Notes under the pieces: generated by a model
Database searches by the model: none
Told to the model about the DNA's origin: nothing
What the model saw: only the letters and a program-made list of their open reading frames with translations
Program-made: the position numbers and the translations under genes
Shown: piece after piece, positions 1 to 7,350 of the stretch
Layout of the letters: each line of letters begins with the position of its first letter
Numbering within the stretch: the first letter of the stretch is position 1
DNA from: Candidatus Omnitrophota bacterium
Lineage (GTDB): Bacteria > Omnitrophota > Gorgyraeia > Velamenicoccales > Velamenicoccaceae
Assembly (NCBI GenBank): GCA_016235185.1
Contig: JACRLT010000047.1
Location: forward strand, 1-45,662
DNA: 45,662 nt
Direction of reading: 5' to 3'

Positions 1-120
1 ATCGTACTCTAAAGAATAAATGGGTGTTCGAGGACTTTAACAAATTTAAATTAGCGCCAAGTCTATAACAACACAGCCGTTAGAGTAGAGATATTTGACT
101 TTTAACATAGGAGGAAGAAA

Positions 121-978
121 ATGAAAAAGGTTTTTATCGTTTTAGGAATATTGGTTTTAGTTTCATGGAGCGCGGCTTTTGCTGCTGATCTTGAGATCGT
201 AGAAGAGGAAAATGTGGCACCGGCCATCCAGGAGGCTGCGGCTGTCGTAGGAGAAGTTAAAACCCAGGTTCCGGCGCAAGAGGCAAAAAGCGAAGCCGTA
301 ATGGTAAAGGCAAAAGATGAGACAATTCCTGTTGTTGCAAAAAAGGTTATGCCTCTGCCTACCGTTGTGCCACAGAGCGGCATAAGCGAACCCACGCGTT
401 ATACATTGGGCCCTGACGATGTGATCGAGATCATAGTTAGGCGCCACCCGGAATTCAGCGATAAATTTATCATTAATGCCGAAGGTAAGGTCCAGTACAA
501 GTTTGTCGGAGATATAGAAGTCCGTGGCCTTACCAAGACAGAGGTCAAAGACAAGATAATACAGGTTTTGAGCAAATTTATCATTAGTCCCGATGTGGAA
601 GTCACTATCTTAGATTACCGCAGCAAGATCATTTATGTCATAGGCGAAGTTGGCGCGCCAGGCAAGTATTATATGAAGGCAGACGAGATCTCCTTGCGGG
701 AAGCCGTGGTCCAGGCCGGCCTGCCGACTTTATCGGCATCAATGAGAAGGACACAGTTGATAAGGCCTGACAAGAGCGGTAAACCAAAAATAAAAACGAT
801 AGATTTATACGCCCTTCTTTATGAAGGTAAATTGAATCTAGACCAGATTATGTTCCCCGGAGACGTACTCGTAGTGCCGGCCACTGTCTTTGCAAAGATC
901 ATGCGCGTGGTCAGTCCGATTACCGCTCCGGTGGCTTCCAGCGATACATTAAGAAGGGCCGCTACAGGCGGTATTTAA
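121..978 (+). CDS. Wza-like polysaccharide export protein, exosortase-locus type
   Basis: Predicted periplasmic/outer-membrane polysaccharide export protein of 285 aa. Residues 1-21 form a signal peptide ending in AFA before Ala-Asp. There is no lipobox cysteine, unlike classical Wza. Residues about 25-90 are a low-complexity Ala/Val/Glu-rich linker. The Poly_export domain begins near residue 95 (RYTLGPDDVIEI) and is followed by an SLBB-type domain near residues 165-250 (VIGEVGAPGKYY). A strong AGGAGG ribosome site lies 5-6 bases before the ATG. The next gene follows after 34 bases and is Wzz-like, the usual partner. The family exports capsule or EPS through the outer membrane. The signal peptide and domain order are seen directly. 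The exosortase-associated subtype is inferred from context. Confidence 0.9.
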   Translation: MKKVFIVLGILVLVSWSAAFAADLEIVEEENVAPAIQEAAAVVGEVKTQVPAQEAKSEAVMVKAKDETIPVVAKKVMPLPTVVPQSGISEPTRYTLGPDDVIEIIVRRHPEFSDKFIINAEGKVQYKFVGDIEVRGLTKTEVKDKIIQVLSKFIISPDVEVTILDYRSKIIYVIGEVGAPGKYYMKADEISLREAVVQAGLPTLSASMRRTQLIRPDKSGKPKIKTIDLYALLYEGKLNLDQIMFPGDVLVVPATVFAKIMRVVSPITAPVASSDTLRRAATGGI

Positions 979-1012
979 ATAACCCAGAAAGGGTCTAAAG
1001 GAGATTGCGACA

Positions 1013-2341
1013 ATGAGCGAATCATTTTCAAACGCGGCACAGGTACCTTTACGTTATCTAAAGATATTTTTCAGGCGCAAGTGGCTGTTGGCTGTTCCTG
1101 CGGTCATAGGCGTTGTGGCCGGTATTATTACCGGCGCATTTTTGCCCAAAGAGTATGAATCTTCCAGCCTTGTGCTGGTCGAGGAAGAAAAGACCCTTAA
1201 CCCATTGATCAGCGGCATCGCCGTCTCGGTGGATATCGTCAGCCGTATGAGAACGATACGAGAGCAGATATTGGGTTGGAACAGCCTGGTCCAGCTGGTA
1301 GAGAGGCTTGACCTTGATAAAAATGTAAAGACCCAGATCCAATTCGAGCAGTTGGTTTTAGGCCTCCGTAATAAGATCAAGGTTTTAATGAACGGTCCGA
1401 GCCTTATACGTATTGCCTATGTAAGCAAGGACCCCGCCGAGGCCAAAAGGGTGGTACAGACGGTAAATGCGATCTTCATAGAAGAGAATATGCGCACGCA
1501 GGAAAAGGAGTCTTCAGTCGCTATTAGTTTTTTGAAGGACCAGATCAAGGTATACCGCCGCAAGATCAAGGAGTCCGAGATTGCGGACATGAAAGACAAT
1601 CTCAAAAAGTTACTCGTAGATTCGACGGAAGAACACCCGATGGTCAAGGACCTGCGCGCAAGGATAGTGGAAGCGGAGAAGGACCTGACGGATGTAAATT
1701 TCGATGTTGAAAAGGCCAAGCCTATGCCCGTTGGTTCAAATACGGGTTACGAAGGCCTCATAAAACAACAGATCGACGCAGCTATCCAGGGATTGAGCGT
1801 GGATGCAAATGCCAAGTCTATCGTGCCGCTTGATCAGGTCAACCCGGCACACACAGGTTCCAATGAGAACATATACCAGCTTTTACTTTTGGACAAACTT
1901 GATACTACAACAGCGCGCGATGCCATGGTCAACGAGAATATTTATAACATGTTGTTGTCGCGCCTGGAAACAGCAAAGATCACCCAGCGGCTGGAAGCCT
2001 CTAAACAAGGCACGCGCTATACTGTCCTTGACCCGCCGAGATTGCCTTTAAGGCCCATTAAACCCAACAAGTTCCTTGTTATGATCATGGGGTTATTTTT
2101 AGGCGGTGCTTGCGGCGTTGGAATAGTTCTTTTGCTGGAATTTACAGACCATTCTTTTCTTGGGATAGACGAGGCCAAGGAATTTTTGGATATTCCTATC
2201 CTGGGAGGTATTTCTAAGATCCTGACAGAAGAGGACATTGCCGTAACCAGGGCAAAAAACAGGTTCAGGACGACCGTCTTTACAGTTGCAAGCTTATTGC
2301 TGATCGTCTTATCCAGTTTATATTCTTTCTTGAGGAAATAA
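1013..2341 (+). CDS. Wzz/GumC-like chain-length determinant (polysaccharide co-polymerase)
   Basis: Inner-membrane polysaccharide co-polymerase of 442 aa that would set glycan chain length and couple synthesis to the export protein. It has a Wzz N-terminal region with a membrane helix at about residues 28-48, a long periplasmic helical region with coiled coils (about 165-240), and a Pro-rich GNVR-type motif (PPRLPLRPIKPNK) before the second membrane helix at about 350-372. A third hydrophobic segment lies at about 420-438. Genes of this architecture in exosortase loci sit between the export protein and the AAA ATPase, exactly as here. The next gene starts 4 bases after the stop. There is no cytoplasmic kinase domain; the kinase is the separate gene at 3327. 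Confidence 0.9.
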   Translation: MSESFSNAAQVPLRYLKIFFRRKWLLAVPAVIGVVAGIITGAFLPKEYESSSLVLVEEEKTLNPLISGIAVSVDIVSRMRTIREQILGWNSLVQLVERLDLDKNVKTQIQFEQLVLGLRNKIKVLMNGPSLIRIAYVSKDPAEAKRVVQTVNAIFIEENMRTQEKESSVAISFLKDQIKVYRRKIKESEIADMKDNLKKLLVDSTEEHPMVKDLRARIVEAEKDLTDVNFDVEKAKPMPVGSNTGYEGLIKQQIDAAIQGLSVDANAKSIVPLDQVNPAHTGSNENIYQLLLLDKLDTTTARDAMVNENIYNMLLSRLETAKITQRLEASKQGTRYTVLDPPRLPLRPIKPNKFLVMIMGLFLGGACGVGIVLLLEFTDHSFLGIDEAKEFLDIPILGGISKILTEEDIAVTRAKNRFRTTVFTVASLLLIVLSSLYSFLRK

Positions 2342-2345
2342 AGCC

Positions 2346-3302
2346 ATGTACGAGCAATTCTATCACTTAAAAGAAAAACCGTTCAATAACAACCCTGACC
2401 CGAAGTTCTTTTACCCTAGCCCTAAGCATCAGGAGGCCTTGGACAGGCTGCTTTATGCCATCAACGAGCACAAGGGTTTTGTGGTTATCACCGGCGAGAT
2501 AGGCTCCGGTAAAACTACGGTCTGCCGTACGCTCTTAGGTAAGCTTGGCGACAAAAAAGAGATCGCTATGATAACCAATACGCATTTAAACGCTAAAGAA
2601 CTCTTGATGTCGATATTGGAGGATTTGAGCGTACCTTATAAACCTGGTACGAAGATCAAGCTTCTTTCCCAGTTGAACGATTACCTTATAAGTAAGATGG
2701 AGGCCGGAGAGGATGTTATCCTGATCATAGACGAAGCGCAGAATTTAACGCCTTCTGTTTTAGAAGAGCTCCGCATGTTGTCTAATTTGGAGACGGATAC
2801 GGATAAACTCATCCAGATCGTATTGATGGGCCAGCCTCAATTAAGAGAGAAACTTAAACTGAAAGAACTCGAACAGCTCAAACAGAGGGTCGCAGTACAT
2901 TACCATCTCTACCCGTTGACAAAAGAAGAGATGATGGGATATGTAGATCACCGTCTTAAAACCGCTTCATGCAATGGTTCCATGGGGCATTTATTTACGC
3001 CTGAAGCTTTGGAAATCGCGTATCAGTTTTCAAAAGGTATCCCGCGTTTGGTCAACTATGCCTGCGACAATGCGCTGTTAAGCGGTTTTGTCTATGAGAA
3101 GAAGACGATCGATAAGGTGCTCATGACCGAGGTCGTAAACGAATCGCACCTGAAATTAAAAGAAGAAGAGGAAGTCTTACAGACATTTTGTTGTGTCCAC
3201 TGCCAGCATCATAACGGTTGCGTGACAAAGTGGACGCGGGGCCAGAAGGGCGAAGAGCAGATCTGTTGCGAAGCCTGCGCTAAATACGACGCATGTCATT
3301 AA
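2346..3302 (+). CDS. ExeA-like secretion AAA ATPase of PEP-CTERM loci, with Cys-rich tail
   Basis: AAA+ ATPase of 318 aa, similar to the ExeA/GspA-type ATPases found in exosortase EPS loci. The start MYEQFYHLKEKPFNNNPDP is typical. Walker A is GEIGSGKTT at residues 50-58 and Walker B is VILIIDEAQ at about 124-132. The family's role is taken to be ATP-dependent control of envelope polysaccharide or protein export; this is not proven. The last 37 residues (282-318) are odd. They hold eight cysteines (282, 283, 286, 292, 307, 308, 311, 317) and several histidines, which looks like a metal-binding knuckle that I do not know from the family. The gene starts 4 bases after its neighbour and lies 24 bases before the kinase gene. 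Confidence 0.88.
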   Translation: MYEQFYHLKEKPFNNNPDPKFFYPSPKHQEALDRLLYAINEHKGFVVITGEIGSGKTTVCRTLLGKLGDKKEIAMITNTHLNAKELLMSILEDLSVPYKPGTKIKLLSQLNDYLISKMEAGEDVILIIDEAQNLTPSVLEELRMLSNLETDTDKLIQIVLMGQPQLREKLKLKELEQLKQRVAVHYHLYPLTKEEMMGYVDHRLKTASCNGSMGHLFTPEALEIAYQFSKGIPRLVNYACDNALLSGFVYEKKTIDKVLMTEVVNESHLKLKEEEEVLQTFCCVHCQHHNGCVTKWTRGQKGEEQICCEACAKYDACH

Positions 3303-3326
3303 GGTTTTTTACACTAAGGAGAAGCC

Positions 3327-4103
3327 ATGGGAAAGTTCACCGAAGCAATAAGAAAAGCAGCTGAAAAGAGGATAGAGCGGGTAGAGAAAAAAGAAGAGGC
3401 CAAGCCCTATGTAGTCAGGACGGTATCGGATTCAAAGATAGATCCGCATGTCCTGGCTTATTTTGACCCTACGTCTCCCATCGCCGAGCAGTACAGGATC
3501 TTGCGCAGCAATATCCAGTCGATCAATAAGGCTGCTCCACCCAAAGTTTTGGCTATCACGAGCGCGATCCATGGAGAGGGGAAAACAATAACCTCTATTA
3601 ATCTTGCCATAACCTTTGCCCGTGACTTGAACAAAGAATCTGTCCTCCTGGTGGATGCGGACTTAAGGAAGGGCAGGCTCGCAAAAGCTTTAGGGCTTGC
3701 CCCGCACAACGGCCTTGCGGACATATTAAACGAAGGCGCGAAAACAGAAGACTTATTGCTTAATATCGGTATCGAGAATCTTCATATTTTACCTTCCGGC
3801 AATAGGCCTGCTAATCCGGCAGAACTTTTAGGCTCGGCGAAGATGAGGAATTTTGTTTCAGAAGTCAGAAAACAGTATGATTATGTATTTTTTGATTGTC
3901 CTCCTGTCGTTCCTGTAGCTGATGCGGGTGTAGTAGCCCATCTTTGTGACGGTGCACTCATGGTTTTGCAGGCCGGCAGGACTCAAAAAGGCATAATCTT
4001 ACATGCCCAGGACAGGCTGCATACCTCAAAAGTCAAGATCCTCGGCTATTGCCTAAGTCATATCGAGTATCACATTCCTGAATATATCTATAGGTACCTA
4101 TAG
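3327..4103 (+). CDS. BY-kinase (CpsD/CapB-like), exosortase-associated tyrosine autokinase
   Basis: Cytoplasmic bacterial tyrosine kinase of 258 aa. Such kinases phosphorylate their own C-terminal tyrosine cluster and cycle the Wzz-like co-polymerase during EPS assembly. Visible motifs are the Walker A-type GEGKT at residues 83-87, Walker A' LLVDADLR at about 107-114, Walker B VFFDCPP at 187-193, and a C-terminal tail with four tyrosines (EYHIPEYIYRYL). The N-terminus (MGKFTEAIRKA) is typical of the exosortase-linked type. An AGGAG ribosome site lies before the ATG. The codons for the tyrosine tail and the stop form the left half of a 46-bp perfect palindrome. This is unusual and is described separately. 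Confidence 0.9.
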   Translation: MGKFTEAIRKAAEKRIERVEKKEEAKPYVVRTVSDSKIDPHVLAYFDPTSPIAEQYRILRSNIQSINKAAPPKVLAITSAIHGEGKTITSINLAITFARDLNKESVLLVDADLRKGRLAKALGLAPHNGLADILNEGAKTEDLLLNIGIENLHILPSGNRPANPAELLGSAKMRNFVSEVRKQYDYVFFDCPPVVPVADAGVVAHLCDGALMVLQAGRTQKGIILHAQDRLHTSKVKILGYCLSHIEYHIPEYIYRYL

Positions 4104-4118
4104 ATATATTCAGGAATG
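4073..4118. repeat. 46-bp perfect palindrome over the kinase stop codon
   Basis: The 23 bases from 4073 to 4095 are the exact reverse complement of 4096 to 4118, with the centre GGT|ACC and no spacer. The left arm encodes the IPEYIYR part of the kinase tail and the right arm begins around the stop codon (4101-4103). In RNA it would fold as a long hairpin across the stop codon. No U-run follows, so it does not look like a standard terminator. Confidence 0.95.
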
Positions 4119-4181
4119 AGCTCTTAGCTGATAGCTCATAGTAATTGCTTAATAGCTAAGAGCCATGAGCTAAGAGCTAAA
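4119..4181. repeat. Degenerate heptanucleotide tandem array (AGCTNNN, about 9 units)
   Basis: Read in steps of seven, this intergenic stretch gives AGCTCTT, AGCTGAT, AGCTCAT, AGTAATT, GCTTAAT, AGCTAAG, AGCCATG, AGCTAAG and AGCTAAA. Its ends are also inverted (AGCTCTTAGCT at 4119-4129 and AGCTAAGAGCT at 4168-4178), so it can fold. It fills nearly the whole gap between the kinase gene and the DgkA-like gene, directly after the 46-bp palindrome. Confidence 0.8.
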
Positions 4182-4196
4182 AAGGAGCGAGGCGAC

Positions 4197-4580
4197 ATGT
4201 ATAAGAGGACACTGTTTCAAAGTTTTAAACTGGCGTGGGAAGGCATCAGTTTTATATTTAGGACCGAGCGTAACATGAAGATACATTGCATGTTCGCATT
4301 GATGGCCGTTGTTTGTTCTTTTGCCTTCAGAGTTACAGCAATTGAATTTATTTTTGTCATTTTTTCCATTGCGCTCGTCCTTATAACAGAGGCGGCGAAT
4401 ACGGCTTTTGAGCTGTTGCTGGATTTTGTCCATGGCGACCGTTATCACCCCGATGTCAAATTGTTAAAAGATATTATTGCAGGAGGTGTTTTTATCGCCG
4501 CAACAAATGCGTTTGTCATCGGCATCATTATTTTTATCCCTAAAATTTTGGGTTTAGCAAAGGTATTGTGTAGGTTATAA
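4197..4580 (+). CDS. DgkA-family undecaprenol/diacylglycerol kinase
   Basis: Small integral-membrane lipid kinase of 127 aa. It has the DgkA family pattern: SFKLAWEGISFIFRTERNMKIH at the N-terminus, then membrane helices at about 32-52 and 55-72. A conserved helix with catalytic Glu and Asn (LITEAANTAFE) comes next, then HPDVKLLKDIIAGGVFIAA and a final helix. In this genomic setting the likely substrate is undecaprenol, giving undecaprenyl phosphate, the lipid carrier for glycan assembly. This substrate is an inference; many non-proteobacterial DgkA homologues act that way. AGGAG lies 9 bases before the ATG. The upstream gap holds a palindrome and a heptamer array. Confidence 0.88.
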   Translation: MYKRTLFQSFKLAWEGISFIFRTERNMKIHCMFALMAVVCSFAFRVTAIEFIFVIFSIALVLITEAANTAFELLLDFVHGDRYHPDVKLLKDIIAGGVFIAATNAFVIGIIIFIPKILGLAKVLCRL

Positions 4581-4593
4581 ATTGGAGGGTTAG

Positions 4594-5886
4594 ATGAAGT
4601 TAGTAGAGAAGATCAAGCAGAAAAAAATACGCAGCGCAGTAATAGGGCTTGGATATGTAGGGTTACCCTTAGCGGTTGAATTGGCCGAGGCGGGAGTAGA
4701 AGTCGTGGGTATAGACCTGGATCGGGCGAAAGTGGATGCCATAAATTCCAAGAGATCCTATATCCAGGACGTCCCTACGCAGAAGGTCAAAGACCTGGTT
4801 TCAAAAGGGATGTTGAGTTCGACAACCGCCTACAGCGCTCTGATGAACGTCGATACCATAAATATCTGCGTGCCTACGCCTTTGCGTAAGACCAAAGAAC
4901 CGGATATTTCTTATATCGTAAAGAGCGCCGAGCAGATCGCGCGCTATCTAAAAAGAGGCCAGCTTATTATTTTAGAAAGTACCACATATCCCGGCACGAC
5001 TGATGAGGTGCTTTTGCCTATGTTCGAAGCCAAGGGGTTAAAAGTCGGAAAAGATTTTTATCTCGCGTTTTCTCCGGAGCGCGTTGACCCGGGCAACCCG
5101 TCATATAACACCAAAAATATACCTAAAGTAGTGGGCGGTGTGACTGCGGCGTGTACAGAGGCCGCAAAAGCGCTGTATGAATTAGCCATTGAAACGGTCT
5201 TTCCTGTGTCATCCACGCGCGTAGCCGAGACAGTCAAGCTTCTTGAAAATACATTCAGGGCCGTTAACATCGGCCTGGTAAATGAGCTGGCTTTGATGTG
5301 CGATAAGATGGGTATCAATGTATGGGAGGTCATTGATGCGGCTAAGACAAAGCCATTCGGCTTTATGGCGTTTTATCCGGGACCGGGCCTGGGCGGGCAC
5401 TGCATCCCGATAGACCCGTTCTACCTATCGTGGAAAGCGCGCCTTTTTGGCTTTGAAGCAAGATTTATAGAATTAGCCGGACAGATCAACGGCGCCATGC
5501 CGGAATACGTGGCCCGAAAAGTCGGCGATGCATTGAATGGGAGAGGTAAGAGTATCAAGGGAGCCAAGATCCTTATCCTCGGCGTAGCATATAAGAAGAA
5601 CGTCAGCGATTATCGCGAATCCCCGGCCTTTGAGGTCATCCACTCCTTAAGCCAAAAAGGCGCGGATGTTTCCTATAATGACCCTCATGTGGCATCCTTT
5701 CGGGAGGGTGAGCTTAAAATGAAAAGCGTCAAACTTACGCCAGAGCTTTTAAAAAAGAGCGATTGTGTAGTTGTTATCACTGATCATGTGAAATACGATT
5801 ATCCGTGGATAGTCGAGCACGCTGACCTTATCCTCGACACCCGCAACGCAATTAAGACGAAGAGTGCAAAAGTAGTCAAACTATAA
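4594..5886 (+). CDS. UDP-N-acetylhexosamine 6-dehydrogenase (WbpA/TviB/WecC family)
   Basis: NAD-dependent nucleotide-sugar dehydrogenase of 430 aa, oxidising C6 of a UDP-HexNAc to the uronic acid in two steps. The Rossmann motif GLGYVGLPLAVELAEAG lies at residues 18-34. The catalytic cysteine is C270 within GLGGHCIPIDPFYLSWK. The C-terminal UDP-binding domain starts at about residue 325 (LILGVAYKKNVSDYRESP). These motifs fit the WbpA/TviB group better than UDP-glucose dehydrogenase. The next gene is a WbpP/TviC-like 4-epimerase. As in Vi-antigen synthesis, the pair could give UDP-GalNAc-uronate from UDP-GlcNAc (inference). GGAGGG lies before the ATG. Confidence 0.9.
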   Translation: MKLVEKIKQKKIRSAVIGLGYVGLPLAVELAEAGVEVVGIDLDRAKVDAINSKRSYIQDVPTQKVKDLVSKGMLSSTTAYSALMNVDTINICVPTPLRKTKEPDISYIVKSAEQIARYLKRGQLIILESTTYPGTTDEVLLPMFEAKGLKVGKDFYLAFSPERVDPGNPSYNTKNIPKVVGGVTAACTEAAKALYELAIETVFPVSSTRVAETVKLLENTFRAVNIGLVNELALMCDKMGINVWEVIDAAKTKPFGFMAFYPGPGLGGHCIPIDPFYLSWKARLFGFEARFIELAGQINGAMPEYVARKVGDALNGRGKSIKGAKILILGVAYKKNVSDYRESPAFEVIHSLSQKGADVSYNDPHVASFREGELKMKSVKLTPELLKKSDCVVVITDHVKYDYPWIVEHADLILDTRNAIKTKSAKVVKL

Positions 5887-5900
5887 AAACGGGAGCATAA

Positions 5901-6857
5901 ATGAGCAGATTTCTTGTAACAGGCGGGGCGGGATTCATCGGCTCCAATATCGTTGATAAACTTATTAAGGAAGGCCACTATGTCCGCGTCCTGGATAATC
6001 TCTCAAGCGGTAAAATGGAAAATCTATGCATGACAAAGGCATTGACACCCAAGGTCTTTGAATTCATCAAGGGCGACATCCGCGATAAGGCAACCTGCGA
6101 TGAGGCGTGCAAGGATATTGATTTTGTCCTTCATCAGGCGGCTCTTCGCTCGGTGCCCAAGTCCATGAAAGACCCTGAAAGCTACAATGACGTCAACATC
6201 AATGGCACTCTTTATATGCTCCAGGCTGCCTCAAAAGCCAAGATCAAGAGGTTTGTCCTGGCGTCGTCGAGCTCTGTTTACGGCGATGTCACCCGTTTCC
6301 CCGAAAAAGAGGATTTTTATCCTGAATTGATCTCGCCCTACGCGCTTTCAAAGCTCGCTAACGAATACTATTGCAAGATCTACGCGCAGTTTTTCGGCGT
6401 GCCAAGCGTAGCGCTTCGCTACTTTAATGTCTACGGCCCCAAGCAGGCATTAGACGATGAATATGCGGTCGTCATACCAAAGTTCATCCACTGCATCTTA
6501 AACAACGAAGAGCCGCCTATTTTTGGCGATGGCAAGCAATCCCGTGATTTTAACTATATCGATAACGTGGTGGAAGCCAATATCCTGGCAGCCACAACGC
6601 CCGGCATCACTTTTGAAGTCTTTAATGTTGCTAACGGCAAAGACCATACAGTGTTAGAGCTCGTAGAATTGCTAAATAAGATCCTCGGCAAGAACATCAA
6701 GCCAAAATTTTTACCTCTTCGTCCAGGCGACGTCTTCCGCACCTGCGCCGATATATCAAAGATCAAGAAGGTCCTCAAATATAAGCCAAGCGTTGACTTT
6801 GAGGAAGGCCTTCGCCGGACCGTGGAGCATTTCAAGAACATTAAGGTTTGCGCGTGA
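5901..6857 (+). CDS. UDP-N-acetylglucosamine 4-epimerase-like SDR (WbpP/TviC family)
   Basis: Extended short-chain dehydrogenase/reductase of 318 aa. GGAGFIGS at residues 8-15 is the NAD-binding motif and Y147-x3-K151 (SPYALSK) is the catalytic pair. The stretches LHQAALRSVPKSMKDP, LASSSSVYGD, LRYFNVYGPKQ and GDGKQSRDFNYIDNVV match the WbpP/TviC group, which interconverts UDP-GlcNAc and UDP-GalNAc or their uronates. It follows the matching 6-dehydrogenase by 14 bases and precedes a small membrane protein by 4 bases. The exact epimer specificity cannot be read from sequence alone. Confidence 0.88.
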   Translation: MSRFLVTGGAGFIGSNIVDKLIKEGHYVRVLDNLSSGKMENLCMTKALTPKVFEFIKGDIRDKATCDEACKDIDFVLHQAALRSVPKSMKDPESYNDVNINGTLYMLQAASKAKIKRFVLASSSSVYGDVTRFPEKEDFYPELISPYALSKLANEYYCKIYAQFFGVPSVALRYFNVYGPKQALDDEYAVVIPKFIHCILNNEEPPIFGDGKQSRDFNYIDNVVEANILAATTPGITFEVFNVANGKDHTVLELVELLNKILGKNIKPKFLPLRPGDVFRTCADISKIKKVLKYKPSVDFEEGLRRTVEHFKNIKVCA

Positions 6858-6861
6858 TCTT

Positions 6862-7341
6862 ATGGGTACATATTCAGAAGCGATCAAAAGATCCATCAAG
6901 GCCCAGTTAGATAAAGAAGAGGCTAAAAAACAGCCTCTCTTGGATGCTAAACCCAGCTCGAGCGGCATGGGGATTTATATCTGGGTCCTAGGGCTCGTGC
7001 TGATCGTTCTTTTTGTTTCCAATTTTATTTTTATCTCGAAATTTTACGCCTTGGCAAAAGATAAGGATACGCGTGTGGCCCGCTCACTTGAGAATGCCCA
7101 GCAGGTCAAGGAATATCTGGAAGACGTTAAAAAACAATTAAACTCCGTTTCCCGCGAGCTATCCGAGTTCAGGACAACGCTCAATTTGGCAGCCCAGAAA
7201 ATGAAAGATGATTCTTTTAGGTTTGCCGAGGTGGAAAAACGCCTCGACGGCCTGGATTTCAGCCTGCACAACATCATAAAAGCCAAGGACCAGCTCTTTA
7301 CCCGCGTGGCCCAGCTTGAATCAAAGCTTTCATCTCAATAA
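6862..7341 (+). CDS. Single-pass membrane coiled-coil protein, unknown function
   Basis: A 159-aa protein that I do not recognise. Residues about 1-32 are polar and basic (cytoplasmic by charge). A membrane helix covers about 35-57 (IYIWVLGLVLIVLFVSNFIF). The rest, from about 65, is a predicted coiled coil with heptad-like Leu/Val spacing (LENAQQVKEYLEDVKKQL). I chose the ATG at 6862, 4 bases after the upstream stop. The open frame extends upstream, but an earlier start would overlap the epimerase by about 65 bases. The position between sugar-nucleotide genes suggests a structural or scaffold role for the EPS machinery, but this is only context. Confidence 0.65.
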   Translation: MGTYSEAIKRSIKAQLDKEEAKKQPLLDAKPSSSGMGIYIWVLGLVLIVLFVSNFIFISKFYALAKDKDTRVARSLENAQQVKEYLEDVKKQLNSVSRELSEFRTTLNLAAQKMKDDSFRFAEVEKRLDGLDFSLHNIIKAKDQLFTRVAQLESKLSSQ

Positions 7342-7350
7342 ATTTCTACC

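Noticed and set aside
3-68. Open frame at the window start (reads to a TAA at 66-68)
   Set aside because: Only about 21 codons, no match I recognise; could be the end of an upstream gene but cannot be told from chance.
4073-4118. Telomere-resolution (protelomerase) or replication-terminus site
   Set aside because: A perfect palindrome alone is not enough. There is no protelomerase or replication gene near, and one arm is coding.
4119-4181. CRISPR array
   Set aside because: Units are seven bases and degenerate with no spacers; this is a short tandem array, as are the others in this window.
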